Shown in pieces: positions 47,663-60,055 of a stretch of 64,000 bases of DNA. The first letter of the stretch is position 1; each line of letters opens with the position of its first letter. Source of the stretch: Pleurodeles waltl (lineage: Eukaryota; Chordata; Amphibia; Caudata; Salamandridae); contig NC_090448.1 in NCBI RefSeq assembly GCF_031143425.1, positions 533,776,313-533,840,312 of the forward strand, written 5' to 3'. The notes beneath the pieces were generated by a model. It was not told the origin of the DNA. It made no database searches and saw only the letters and a list, made by a program, of their open reading frames with translations. The translations under genes and the position numbers were made by a program.

Positions 47663-48698
47663 GCACCGTCAGCTGGGACATGTGAGAAGATGGCGGAATC
47701 CTCCGGTGTACCGACTGCTGGTGGACCTGTTGACAATGGAGGAGCGACATTTAATCATCACCTACAGGTTTGACCGTGCCACAATCCAGGAACTGTGTAC
47801 CCAGTTGGAGCCAGACCTGATGTCACCAATCCGCCATCCCACAGGAATCCCCCCTCAAGTGCAGGTGCTATCAGTGCTCCATTTCCTAGCAAGTGGGTCA
47901 TTTCAAACCACTGTGGCCATGGTATCAGGGATGTCCCAGCCTATGTTTTCCAACGTGTTGTCCAGAGTGTTGTCTGACCTGCTGAAACACATGAGGAGCT
48001 GCATCATTTTCCCTCAGGTGGAGGATTTGGCTACTGTTAAAGGTGACTTCTAAGCCCTGGGACATATCCCTAACATGATAGGTGCCATTGATGGGACCCA
48101 TGTAGCTCTTGTCCCCCCCCACAGGAGTGAACAGGTGTACAGGAACCGGAAGAGTTATCATTCCATGAATGTACAGATGGTATGTTTGGCAGACCAGTAC
48201 ATCTCCCAGGTAAATGCTATGTTCCCTGGCTCAGTGCATGACACCTACATCCTGCGGAATAGCAGCATCCCTTATGTGATGGGTCAACTCCAGAGGCACC
48301 GGGTGTCGCTATTAGGGGACTCTGGTTACCCCAACCTGTCATGGCTACTGACCCCAGTGAGGAATCCCAGGACCAGGGCAGAGGAACGCTACAATGAGGC
48401 CCATGGGCGGACTAGGAGGGTGATCGAACGCACCTTCGGCCTCCTGAAGGCCAGGTTCAGGTGCCTCCATATGACAGGTGGTTCCCTATTCTACTCACCA
48501 AGGAAGGTGTGCCAGATCATCATCGCCTGCTCCATGCTTCCCAATCTGGCTTTGTGATGCACGGTGCCTTTTCTGCAGGAGGATGGTCCAGATGACGGTG
48601 TTGTGGCAGCTGTGGAGCCTGTGGACAGTGATGAGGAGGAAGCAGAGGAAGAAGACATTGACAACAGGGACTCAGTCATACAGCAATATTTCCAGTGA
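47663..48698 (+). pseudogene. Element A DDE transposase exon 2 (HARBI1-like)
   Basis: From acceptor CTTCCTAG it starts HRQLGHVRRWRNPPVYRLLV and runs to TGA at 48696. Catalytic residues: Asp in IGAIDGTHV (48090), Asp in LLGDSGYP (48318) and Glu in RRVIERTFG (48426), the HARBI1/PIF DDE triad. The last part is acidic (VEPVDSDEEEAEEED). Two in-frame stops break it: TAA at 48051-48053, where B has Tyr, and TGA at 48555-48557, a likely CpG change of Arg. No frameshift is seen, so it is the least damaged transposase here. Confidence 0.9.
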
Positions 48699-49177
48699 CA
48701 CACAGGTGAGAACACTTTCTTTACTAATACTTTTACTTTCACACTTCTACCTCTATCCTGTCTGCAAATTTCAAGCAGTATTTGGTAACTGAGTTGTACA
48801 TTTCCATTACGGTTTCACAGGTGTGGTTACCAACGTGTGTCATCTGCTTGCATCCTTCATGGACTTGTGATGTGTGACATAGGTATGTTGACATTACTCT
48901 TGAGAACTGATTTTGCCATTGTTATAGCTAATACACATTTTCAATATCACAGACTGACTCCAGATTGTTTTGTGGTTCAAGGGTGTTTATTGCAGTGCTA
49001 AATATTGGAGGGGGGTGGTAAAATGGTGATAGGTGATGGTGGAGGAATGTCCATGGCAGAGTCCAGTCTATTAGTCTCACAGGTGCACTGCCATATGGGC
49101 ATAGGAAGTGGAGCTGGGGCAGTTCCAATATGGACAGGGTGACAAAGTGGGACAGTGGGATGACAATCAGGGTGGTC
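48699..49177. other. Intergenic part of element A between converging genes
   Basis: 480 bp between the transposase end (+) and the SANT1 end (-). No clear features. Confidence 0.4.
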
Positions 49178-50679
49178 TTATTTCTTGGCGGGGGTCTTGC
49201 CATCGTGCTCTGTCCTGTTCCTGGATCTCAGGGACCACTTGCGGGGTGGTTGTCCGTCTGCAGGGGGTGGGGTGCTGGTGTGGTGGTCCTGTGGCGGGCC
49301 GTCCTGTCCACTAGCGCCGGCGGAGGTGCTGGGCAGTTCATCGTCCATGCTAGTGTCAGGGGCCCCTTGGAGTGCCACGGTGTCCCTCATGGTGTTCTGT
49401 ATGTCCTTCAGCACCCCTACGATGGTGCCCAGGGCGGAGCTGATGGTTCTGCGTTCCTCCCTGAAGCCCAAATACTGTTCCTCCTGCAGGCGCTGGGTCT
49501 CCTGAAACTTGGCCAGGACCGTAGCCATCGTCTCCTGGGAGTGGTGGCATTCCCCCATGATGGAGGAGAGGGCCTCGTGGAGAGTGGGTTCCCTTGGCCT
49601 GTCCGCCCGCTGTCACACAGCAGCCCTCCCAGTTCCCCTGTGTTCCTGTGCCTCCGTCCCCTGGACCGTGTGCCCACTACCACTGCCCCCAGGTCCCTGT
49701 TGTTGTTGGGGTGGTGGGTTATCCTGGGTTCCCTGTAGCGGTGGACACACAGCTGATTGACGTGTCCTGGGGACGGAGGTATGGGCCCGCTGGGTGGGTG
49801 CTGTACTGGTGTTTCCAGAGAGTGGAAGGTTAGTGTTGGGCTGTGCCTGTGCGAGGGGAACCGACTGTCCAGAGGCCCACGATGGTCCGGGCTGGTCATC
49901 TGGATCCAGTTGGCCAGAGCTGCTGTCATCACTGTGGGCCTCTTCTGTGGGTGGGGTAGATATGTCTGGACCCTCCTGTCTGGTGACGTTAGGTAGTGGT
50001 CCTGCATAAAAGCATGATTATTGCATCTGTGTGTGTCATGGTGTGCAATGGGTGGGTGAGCGTGTACCCCAGTGCTAGCATTCCTGTGTGGGGGCTTGTG
50101 TGATGATGGTTAGGGATTGTTATGGGTATGTGCTGTGGGCATGCTTTAGTGATGGGTGTCCATGCTTTGTTGTGTCATGCAGGGCTTGGTGTTGGGATGG
50201 GTGGTTTGTGTTATTAGTGAGGAGTTGGAGTGATAGGGGATGGGGCGAGGGTGGAGGTGTGTGATAGCATGCAGGTAGGGTGGGGGGTATGATAGTTAAG
50301 ATTAGACTTACCAGTGTCCATTCCTCCACCGACTCCTCCGAGGCCCTCAGGATGCATGATGGTCAAGACCTGCTCCTCCCATGTTGTTAGTTGTGGGGGA
50401 GGAGGTGGGGGTCCGCCGAACCGTGATGTTGTGCCTGGAGACCACGAAACGCACCTTCCCCCGTAGGTCGTTCCACCTCTTCCTGATGTCCTCCCGATTT
50501 CTTGGGTGTTGTCCCACTGCGTTGACCCTGTCGACTATTCTTCGCCATAGCTCCATCTTCCTAGCTATAGAGGTGTGCTGCACCTGTGATCCAAATAGCT
50601 GTGGCTCTACCCGTACGATTTCCTCCACCATGACCCTGAGCTCCTCGTCCGAAAACCTGGGGTGTCTTTGGTGTGCCAT
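49178..50679 (-). pseudogene. Element A SANT1 gene
   Basis: Exon 1 50679-50312 (MAHQRHPRFSDEELRV, SANT domain with VEPQLFGSQ and RKRWNDLRGKVR), donor GTAAGT; exon 2 from 50001 to the TAA complementary to 49178-49180, with the QDVDL-type middle, ETMATVLAKFQE and a basic end PPRKWSLRSR. Exon 1 loses frame after RHNITV through a net 11-bp shortage (the GGGPPP linker is out of frame). Exon 2 has a TGA near 49620, where element B has CGA. The start codon context and the first 80 residues are intact. Confidence 0.85.
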
Positions 50680-51289
50680 TGGGTGGTGTAGGTGATGTGT
50701 GTGGGGTGGTGTAGGTGGTGATGAGTGTGGTGATGTGTAGTGGTGTGTGGTGTTTTGTGCGTGGATGTTGTGTGGGTGAAGGTGTTGTGTGCCTCTGTGT
50801 GGTAGGGTTGTCTATTGCTGTGCTCACTCTCTGGCATTCGTCTACAATTTTTGGTCGTAGGGGTTTGTGGGTGATGTGGGTGTGTGTTTTATATTGTGTT
50901 GGGTGTGTGGGAGTGGTGTTTGTATGTGTATCAGGTATGTGTAATTCGAATTGTCCAATGTGGCGGTGTTTTGGAGATGTGTGTGTATTTTGAGCGCAGT
51001 GGTGTGTACCGCCAATGGAATACCGCGGTTGAAAGATCGCCGCGTGGATTCGTGGGTCGTGATAGCATGGGTGTGTTTTTGTTGGCGTGACGGTGGAGGA
51101 TTTGTTTTCGCCAGTTTATCACTGACCTTTGGTGTGGCGGACTTGTATGGGTGTCTGAATTTCGGCGGTTACCGAGATGTGGGTCATAATAGCTGTGGCG
51201 GGATTCCGCGGCCGCGGCGGTATGTTGGCGGTCTTCTGCATGGCGGTAAGCGGCTTTTACCACCAATGTTGTAATGAGGGCCTAAATTT

Positions 51290-51842
51290 TCTATGCATCT
51301 CAATATTCACATCAGCAATTTGAGGAGATCTCCGGCAAAGAGCCCCTTTGAGGGGCCCGATGGGCATTGCAGGGCTGCACAGTAATGAAGCATGTGAAGT
51401 GTGTGTGCACGCATGCACACGTATGTGTGAGAAAATAAGAGAATAAATGGAGGGAGTCAATCATTAATAATGAGCGATAGGAAGAGTGAGAATGAGTGAG
51501 AGTGAATGATACTGAGTGAGACCAGTGTGCCACAGTCCAAGTGAGTCAGAGAATGAGTGAGACAAAGTGAATTTGAATGAATGGGTCTATGTAGAATTGA
51601 GTGAGACTGAATTAGACTAAGGGAGTCAGGATGAGATTGAGTTCGTAGGTGAGGGAGAGTGAGAATGACTGAGGGAGAATAAGTGAGGGTGAGTGAATCT
51701 AACTGAAAATAAGTAAGCCTAAGTGAGTCACAGAGAGATTGAGACCGAATGAGACTGAGTGAGAGTGAGTGAGTCAGAGTGAGATTGACTGAGAGCGAAT
51801 AAATTAGAATGAGTGAGACTAACTGAGAATGAGTAAGACAGA
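51290..51842. repeat. GAGTGA-type minisatellite, left side of element C
   Basis: About 51470-51840 is a loose array of GAGTGAGACTGA-like units with TGAGTGAGA and GAATGAGTGAGA. The same array resumes at 60056, so C was inserted in it. The part 51290-51470 is unannotated. Confidence 0.85.
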
Positions 51843-52451
51843 GGCCCTCATTACGACTCTGGTGGTTTCTGAGCAAGACCGGCATGCAGAATCCCATCAC
51901 CATACCATCAGTGCTGGTGGTACGGTGGCAGCTATCTTATGAGTCATAAGGTGAAATTCACCCAAAAACTGCCATAAATGCAACACCGCCAGGCCGACCG
52001 ATGGCATAAGAATGACTGTTGGACCACCAGCCCCACCAAACCGACACCATTCCGTCCAACCTATTACGTGTCAGTTCCTTGGCCAGTGGTCCATGCACGG
52101 CGGAGCACGATTGGCTTTGTGCACTGTTGCGGTTCCAAAAGGTACCTCCTATAGTAGGCAACACCACATTGGACAGTTTGAATACCGCATATCTCAGACA
52201 CATACACAAACCACACACACACTTGCTCACAGCACTACAAAAACACCCCACACACACACCCACAATCTCTTGTGAATCCTACGAACAACATACATAGTGA
52301 TGACCCATTCACACAGATCCCAAGCACCACAGACATATTCACACTGCACACGCAGCACACAACTGGATGTATTGCACTAGGCACACAGAACACTCACACA
52401 CCATACCACAACCCACCTGCACCCACATCCAAACACCTCAACCCCACCAAA

Positions 52452-53830
52452 ATGTCACGTCAAAAGCACCCATCTTTCAATGACAATGAGTTGAGTTTCA
52501 TGGTAGATCAAATCTTCAGGTTAGAGCTACACCTTTTCGGAGCCCAGGTCCAGCAAACATCGATGGCAAGGAAAACGAAGTTATGGCAGGGGATCATTGA
52601 CAGGGTCAACTCAGTGGGCACACATCCACGCACAAGGGAGGGCATCAGGAAGAGGAGGAACAATATACTTGGGAAGATGCATTCCATGGTGTGTTCCATG
52701 GTGTACAGGCACCAGATCACCCAAAACAAGACTGGAGGTGGGCCCCCACCTCCACCCCTTGAGCTAACATCCTGGGAGGAGAAGGTCTTGGACATCATGC
52801 ATCCTGAGGGCCTGACTGGAATCATCGGAGGGATCAACTCTGGTAAGTCAACAACACCCCCCAAGCATCAGCCACTCCTGCCCAGCATGCGTCCCCTTCA
52901 CCCATCACTCCCCAATGTACCCCATCCCACACTTCTGCACCCCCAGGCATCCCATACCTCTCCCATGCATGCCACACCACCTCACTGCCAACATACGCAC
53001 ACAGTCACCCCCCTAATGCAGGGATACAAAGCACAATGCCAAGCACCACAACTGCCACAATGAAACACACGCTACACATCAGAGGATCACATTCCCACTT
53101 CACAGTGGAACACCTGTATGGAAAATCAAACCACATGCCACACCAACTGGCAGCCTTGACTGCGTTCTAACACATGGCAATGACAGCAATGTTATCCACT
53201 ATCCTCAACCCTCAATGGCACATGGAAACAATGGCACAATCCACATCACCTAAACAATGTCTGCATCACTGCAGCTGTCATTTCCACCTCTGGGAAGCAA
53301 GTCAGGCCACACCATGCATCACACAAGGTGGTCTACAAAATGGAACTCACTCCCTTTCTACCACAGGTCCTGCTGCCACTACCACCTGCCAGTAGATCCC
53401 CAGGATGTTGAGCCCAGTGGATGTCTAGACAGTGACAACTTGCCTAGCCCATCAGGGACGACTGGTCAGTCCATACATAGCAGCCCCACCCTGGACACAC
53501 CAGACTCCTCCTCCCATGTGGCAGCCACACCGCAGCCAACCTTTCCTTCCCAAACCAGTGCCCCAGGGATGGGTCAATCAGAAGTGTGCCCCACAGTACA
53601 GGGGCCAGAGTCAAGGGCACACACTCAAGACAATGAAGGTCCTGGTGCTACTGAGTGTGGGCACCCTGTGCCGGGGCACAACCATGCAGGAGAACCAAAG
53701 GCTGCAGGGGGAACACCATCAGGAGACCATGCAGCAGTGGCAGGCCCTCAATGCCACCATGGCATCCATTGCAGAGTAGCTCAAGGAACTGACCACCATC
53801 CTGCGTGAGTCTTCCCCCACCAGCAAACCC
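52452..53830 (+). pseudogene. Element C SANT1 gene
   Basis: Exon 1, 52452-52842, is open from MSRQKHPSFND to the donor (391 nt, phase 1, donor TG|GTAAGT), with a SANT domain related to those of A and B (LHLFGAQ, RKRRNNILGK) and the GGGPPPPPLELTSWEEKVLD linker. Exon 2 is recognisable after an acceptor near 53366 but is frameshifted: DPQDVEPSGCLDSDNLPSPS is in frame 1, and the C-terminal helical part with TMASIAE is in frame 2. It stops at TAG 53777-53779. Coding in exon 2 is lost. Confidence 0.75.
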
Positions 53831-54949
53831 CTTCCACTAGCCATATCCTAACGAGTCCTCCACTACAGCAGAAACTAGTGGAATAGAGGCCCTGCCTGAG
53901 GACCCGCAGACCACCAGTACCCCTCCTGCTGTAGCTGAGGGACCCCAATGCCAATACCAAAACCACCGCAAGGAAGTGACCCTCTCCTATATATTCTCCC
54001 TTGTCTGCCACTGACACACCCTGTTGACTGTCTACTGTCATGTCTCTATTTTTCGATGGCCCATTGGATACTGGAGCTGGACTACCTACAGCTGGGACAA
54101 CTACTCTGATGATTTCATCCACCATGACCCCACCCATTACCCTTTTCATGTGACAGTCACAAATAAACGCTATTGAGCACAGCTACTGTTTACGTGCCTT
54201 ACTATAAGAAGTACCATTTACTGTGGCATTACATGTTTAACTGTGAAGCCATTGTCCTGCCAAAGTGTGTGTAAGTGACAGAAGTGGGAGCAATATGCAG
54301 CATGAATGATAGTGGAGCAGGCAGAGGCTGGACACGTGTTAAGGGAGGCAACAAGTGATGCAGGAACCAGAATGCACCACACAAATGACCTGCAAGTAGA
54401 ACAAGACAGGGACAGCAATTACTATAGGAGTTGAAAAAACCCGTACAACACACATGCATCACAATTAAAACATCCCAAGGGTGAGTTGCCAAGTGTCAGC
54501 TCTGGCCATATGCCCATGTTAGACCCACATTTCAAAGACAACCATTCCCAATGGTCCTTCCACCACAGCACACAAAGCTAAACTTAAGGCATGTTCCACA
54601 GTCAGTAGATTAATGTTGAAATGCCTCCCAATGTAGACTCTTAGGTGAGGTAGCAATACTGTTGACACCACAATGTATAGCACACATATTGCAGTTGATG
54701 TGGCAGTACAGGGAACAATGGAAAAGCACAAACATTTCTCATGTGAAGCAAAACAACAGCAGGGAGAAAAGTGAACTGAAATGGCATTGTAACAACCCCA
54801 CTGATGGTGAAATGCGATCCCCCAGACCCATCCAGAAGCAGAGCTGCACCCAGTTCCACCAGTGCCAACATACACCAGGAGGATCTATGTCACAAAGCAG
54901 GCAGGAGTACAGGGCATAAAACATACATCTGACAGATACCTGTAGCTCA
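53831..54949. other. Element C middle part without genes
   Basis: About 1.1 kb between the SANT1 end and the transposase end. No protein similarity and no repeat structure is visible. It is longer than the 0.5 kb in A and B, suggesting insertion, but no borders are seen. Confidence 0.4.
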
Positions 54950-56055
54950 GTGGAAGTATTGTCCTATCAACTCTGCTCTGGAGTCAGCTACATCCTCATC
55001 ATCTTCATCGTCTTCACTCCCCATGTCGCCATCATCAGCCACTGGTCCAGCTGCCACCTCCCCTCATCCAGCAATGGGATGTGTCATATCAGGGCCAGAT
55101 TGTGTAGCATGCAGCAGGCAACTATAATCTGGTAGGCTTTCAGTTGTTTGTAGGGTAGGGCACTTCCGGAGATGTGTAGACACCGGAATCTGGCCTTCAG
55201 TAGCCCAAAGGCTCCTTCTATCACACGCCTTGTCCTACCGTGGGCCTCATTGCATCGTTTTTTGCATCTTTAGTCAGATGTCTCACTAGTGTCAGTAGCC
55301 AGGGAAGGTTTGGATAGCCAAAGTCACCTGTATGCACAGTGGTAGGACCCATGTCAAGACTGGGAGGGATATAGGGCAGGGTGTGAAGAGAGTTGAGTGC
55401 AGAGGGGCACACATACAATTGGATACATACTGATGAGCCAGGCCCGAGCCCTCTGTAGTGGTGCCATCATGTGTGGGATGTTGCTGTTCCACAGAATGTA
55501 GGAGTCATACACAGAACCAGGGAACTTGGCTGTCACTTGTGAGATACTTTGGCCAGCGAGACACACCACCTGCACATTGATAGAATCAACATTTATTTGG
55601 TTCTTGAACACTTGTTCATTTCTCCTGGGGGGCACCAAGGCAATGTGTGGCCCAGATATGGCCCCTATTACATAAGGGACATGTGCCAAATCGTAGAAGG
55701 CACCTTAGACAGTGATTAAATCAGCACGCTGGGGGAACCTGAAGAGGCAGGGCAGGTGTCTAAGCAGGGCACACAGTACATCCCTCAAAACGTTACTGAA
55801 CATCATCTGTGACATCCCTGCTGACAAGCCCACTGTCATCTGGAATGACCCATGGCAAGAAAGTGGAGACTGACAACACCTGTACTGTGGGAGGGATGGA
55901 ATTGGGATGACGGATGGAAGGCAACAGATCATGCTCCCACTGGGTCACCAGCTCCATGATGGTATGACGGTTCAGGTGATGCACCTGAATAACTTGTCAC
56001 TCTTCCAGGGTGGAAAGGTCAACTAGGGGCCAGTACACAGGAGCATGTCTCATCC
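54950..56055 (-). pseudogene. Element C DDE transposase exon 2, decayed
   Basis: Recognisable minus-strand pieces: MRHAPVYWPLVDLSTLEE near 56040, VQVLSVSTF near 55890, MAHVPYVIGAISGPHIALVP at about 55689, DFGYPNLPWLL near 55310 and YQIIVACCMLHNLAL near 55110. Stops and frameshifts lie between. The first catalytic Asp is replaced by Ser (GAISGPH for GAIDGTH). Before the second Asp there is a 113-bp intron-like insertion (55440-55328) with GTATGT and CATACAG ends. Confidence 0.8.
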
Positions 56056-56472
56056 TCAACATTGCACCATATCAGGGAATAGGAGGGGGAGAAGTCATAA
56101 AATGCTCATTGACTGTGTGGACACAGTGAAGTTGTGCAATAGTTACAAATTTCACCCATGACGTAGCTAACATTCAGCCCCTATTCACAACAGACACATA
56201 AAATGCATGCACAGGACAGATGGAAGTGACCTCATACCGCCGGCGTTAGAAGTCATGGTGGTAAACGGTTGCAACCGCCATGCAACTCTTCATTGGATAA
56301 CATGGTTATCTATGGGATACTGAAACCAATGGTGATTGCTTCTGGCGGTGACGGTGATGTCCACGTCAGAGGTGACTGCCATTTCATATTGCAAAGCTCA
56401 CTTGACTCCTGACACTCCTGCATACAAGACCTCCACTGCGTGTGCTGCTGTGTACTAACCCTGGTAGCCAAG

Positions 56473-59239
56473 ATGCCACATCCTGCAGGTGATAGGGCCC
56501 CAGCCTTCTCCCAGGAGGAACTTGAGAAGCTTGTGGATGGGGTCTTACCCCTCTATGAACAGTTTTATGGGGCACCAGAGCAGCAGGTGAGTCTAATGTC
56601 ACCGTCCCGTCTGATAGCAATGTGTATGTGGATGTAAGGCATCGGGACGTGACAGATAGAGTGGATGCATGGAGATGGGTGAGGAGTCTGACTGTTAGTG
56701 GCGTGTAGACATGTGAGTGCGGCCATGAGGTGTGTGAGATGTGTGCTGTCCACTGCTGTCCCTTTGAAGCCACTCTACATGACTTTCTCCTTCTGTCAGT
56801 GTCTATCAGAAGAAGAGGATTTGGCGGGCCATCCCCAAGCAAGTGTGGACCATGGGGGTCCATGCCCAGTGGAGCACCCACTGCAGAAAGAGGTGGGAGG
56901 ACCTGAGAACCTGGGCCCAGAAGACCGCAGAGGCCCAGCTGGGGTCGTCCTCCCAACAAGGGAGCGGTGGCCATTGGACCCTGACCTCCGCTAATGGTCC
57001 GCATTTTGGCGGTGGCCCACCCTGAGATGGATGAGCGCTTGAGGGCAGCACAGCAGCCACAAGGGGTTAAGTACACACTCTCACCTCGTTAATGTGTTGT
57101 TTAGGTGCTGTTGGGTTGTGGACTAGTGGGAAGCTGTAGCATAGGTACTTGGTAGATGCCTGTCCACTATGGGTCTCAGTCACCCTACCAGGATTGGTAT
57201 CACAGATGTGTGCCCATACCATGCAGTCAGTAACTTATGAGGGCAAGTACTTCTAATGTGTAATTTGTGTGGTCACCTTCAAACAAGTTTTGGAACCCAG
57301 CTCCTGCCAACCTCATCAGTAGACCTGAGGTGAATTGTCATCTATGTTTTCCGACTACTGTGCAAAGGGAGATGATTAAGTCCTCATTCTGCTGCCTCAT
57401 ACTGTATGTATAGTGAGGCAGAGTGGAGTAAGATGTCAGTGTCCTAGATGTCAATGGCTTAGTAGGCATGCTACCTACCCATGCAGGATTCAGTTGATAC
57501 AGGAGTACAGGAATTGTTTCCCTAAATGGCCATATAGAGTTGGCAAGTACTGGGCATGTGTGACTAGTGTGACTCACATTAAGTACTTGGGCACAATTGT
57601 ATAGGTGAGGGGATGGCGTGGCATGGCATGACAGCAGATATTGCTGTTACATTGTGTGAATGATGTGCTGGCATTGACCCATTGCACCCTGTCTCTCTCT
57701 CCCACCCTCCCTCCCTCCATCTCTTCCTCTGTCTTTTTGTGCATCAGCATCATTAGGCGAAGGAGACAGGGCACCAGCGAGTGGGGAAGCTGCAGCCCAC
57801 GAAACACAGGAGGCTGAATCCAGCAGAGCCGAGGGGACCAGTGGAACAGAGGGAGAGAGGAGTGCCACGGGGGAGACAGGATCGACCAAACCATCTTCCA
57901 ATTCCTACTTAGATGGTGGCTCCCTGGTGGTGGTGGACCCATCTGGGACCACTGCAGTGACATCCTTGCCTGCCACCCCCGTTTTCAGCACCACCTTCCC
58001 TGTAACTCACCCCCCAGTTGCCCATGCCCGCTCACCCAGGAAGATGGTCATCTCCTTCGCTGCAGGCACCTCAGTCAGCCCTGCTGCTGTCAATGAGGAG
58101 GTTAGTGACTTCTTGAGGTCCATCTCTGTGGGACAGTCAACCATTGTGAATGCCATCCAGGGACTGGCATCGCAGATGCAGCAGTCCAATGCGTTTGTGG
58201 AAGACATCCAGAGTGCACTGGCTGCCCTGCAGAGATCGTTTCAGGCTCTGGCCTTCTCATTGATGGCAGCCAGTGTCCCTACTTCTTCCATCCCTCCTCC
58301 AGCTACCTGTTCCCATTCCCACATCCCTCTCCCCTCACCCATCCAAGGCACATTTTCTGACCCACATGCATCCACATCAACAGACACGGTACGCAAGGAC
58401 AGACATAAACACCACAAATGCCACCACTGCCAGGCACACACAAAACATTCAGATGCAGACATGACAACATCCACTCCCTAAACGACTCCCCCACCACCAC
58501 CCCCTCACAGCCACTACACTACTCACACCTGCAGTCACCACCTCATCAGTCCTAGCTCCGCCACAAGTGCACTCATTGCCATGTCACAACATCAGACCTG
58601 CATCCATGCACCCCATACACCACATGCGCACTCACCACGACTGTCAACACGCCTACATGCAGCACACCCACCCTACCTGCAGACACCACCACAACATTCA
58701 CTCACACATCCCCCTGCCATCTCCCTGCATCTCCTCCGACTCCTCGCACTACATCTAAACACCCACAGTCACCCACCCAACAGTTACGCAGCACACACAT
58801 GACATCCAAGCACGCACATGCACACAAATCACCTCCACCTACTCACCTCTCAACCACTCCCTCTACCTCCACTCCCATACCTTTCTGCCATGACCGTCCC
58901 CGTGCCCCCAAGAAACGTTTCCTCTATGAATTTTCCCTGTTCCCCACCAGTGAACTTGTCTCTGCCCCGAAGCACCCTGTTACCCTCCCCACACCCCTGC
59001 CTTCCACCTCCGAGTCCTCCCCTGGTTGTCACCCTGCACTTGCACCACCTAGGACTTCCACCCCCACCAATTCCACAGTCACCCCCTCCCAAGCCAAAAA
59101 CCCAAACCCACTCCCCCAGAATTTAAATCTAAGCCCAACTCCCCATCCAAGCCTAAGGACCCCTCCTCAAAACCCAAACCTAAGGACCCCCCCACCAAGC
59201 ACAAACCACCACCCCCGGGAACCCGCCCCACCCCTGTGA
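56473..59239 (+). pseudogene. Element C SANT2 gene
   Basis: Exon 1 56473-56586 (38 codons, same length as A and B: ELEKLVDGVLPLYEQFYG), exon 2 from about 56800 to 57068 (KRIWRAIPKQVW, HCRKRWEDLRTW) with a frameshift before ILAVAHPEMDE. The donor site reads TTAAGT instead of GTGAGT. Exon 3 from 57748 (acceptor GCATCAG) carries the Ser/Pro-rich part with ISFAAGTSVSP and EEVSDFLRSISVGQSTIVNAI, and ends at TAA 58479. A shifted remnant of the C-terminal part (PKKRFLYEFSLFPTSEL) is found at 58799-59239. Confidence 0.75.
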
Positions 59240-59643
59240 TGCCTGCATGCCCCATTGATGCACCTGCTCAGTGGAGGACAGCAGTTTACAGTCAGGAGTC
59301 AAACTGGGTCCTCATTCTGTGCCCAGTGTACAAGGGGCACTATGAACATTTTGGACTGGGCCTTCTGCCCCTTTGGACATTGTTATCTATAATGGGTTAA
59401 TAGTTTTTTATATGTATATACAGCACTGCACCGTTGGTGTTGATGGTAAAAACCTTGTCCTGGCTTTCCTTCCACATGTATGTGTGGTCAATGTGCGATT
59501 TGGCATGTGTGAGTGTGTGTATGTGTGTGTGAGTGTGTGTTGGTACGGGTGTTTGTTTGCATGTTTGTGTGGGCGTGGCTTGCTGTGCTATGTGTGTGTA
59601 CTAATATCCTTCCCTCCAGTGTGTGCTAGGTGGGTGTACTTAC
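59240..59643. other. Element C transposase intron, 5' part
   Basis: About 400 bp between the SANT2 remnant and transposase exon 1, with a GT-rich segment at 59490-59580 and no other features. Confidence 0.4.
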
Positions 59644-59693
59644 GGTTGGTGTCTTCGTCGCTGGTCCTGGAGTTCAATAGCAGGCATGAGCAT
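59644..59693 (-). pseudogene. Element C transposase exon 1
   Basis: Minus strand ATG at 59693 (MLMPAIELQDQRRRHQ) with a consensus donor (CC|GTAAGT, GT at 59643-59642). It is shorter than in A and B (50 nt against 83) but has the same Arg-rich end and the same position near the element end. The start codon is uncertain. Confidence 0.55.
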
Positions 59694-60055
59694 TGGGAAG
59701 ACTTGCAATTCATGTGTCATTGTGCCTGCAGACGTGTCTGTGTTCCTGAAGGTGAGTGTTCCCTTTTGAGTGATTTGTTTTTGCCAGGCTTTTTGTGGCG
59801 GTGCGACCACCCCGGAAATCCTGAAAGTGTGCAGCCTCGTAATAGGGTCATGGGAAACTGCCTCACTGCCGGCCTGGATATGCTGGCCGCGCCAGTCCCT
59901 CTACAGTGGCAGTTCGGGTGGCAACTTGGCTGTGTTCTGTTGATTCTATCCCCATGCTCATAATATGGCTGTCCAATTCACCGGGGCCATAGCAGTGCGG
60001 CCGCCACCTCTACTGTGGCAGTCCATGGACCTCCAGACTCATAATGACCACCTGA

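Larger units (their letters stand above)
32647..51282 (+). mobile_element. Harbinger element A (three-gene type), split by element B
   Basis: Left end GGGGGTCATTACAACCCTGG at 32647; right end, inverted, GGCCCTCATTACAACATTGG ending at 51282; TAA on both sides (32644-32646 and 51283-51285). Without B and its 3-bp duplication it is 8,771 bp. Order: transposase exon 1 (+), minisatellites, SANT2 gene (-), transposase exon 2 (+), SANT1 gene (-). B lies in the first transposase intron. All three genes have a few inactivating changes, so A itself is non-autonomous now. Confidence 0.9.
51843..60052 (-). mobile_element. Harbinger element C (three-gene type), diverged
   Basis: 8,210 bp. Left end GGCCCTCATTACGACTCTGG and right end, inverted, GGTGGTCATTATGAGTCTGG; flanks are AGA (51840-51842) and TGA (60053-60055), so the duplication is not perfect. 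Order on the minus strand is transposase exon 1 (59693-59644), SANT2 (plus strand, 56473-59239), transposase exon 2 (about 56055-54950), SANT1 (plus strand, 52452-53830): the same plan as A and B but no minisatellites in the intron. All genes are decayed, so this is an older subfamily. Confidence 0.85.
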
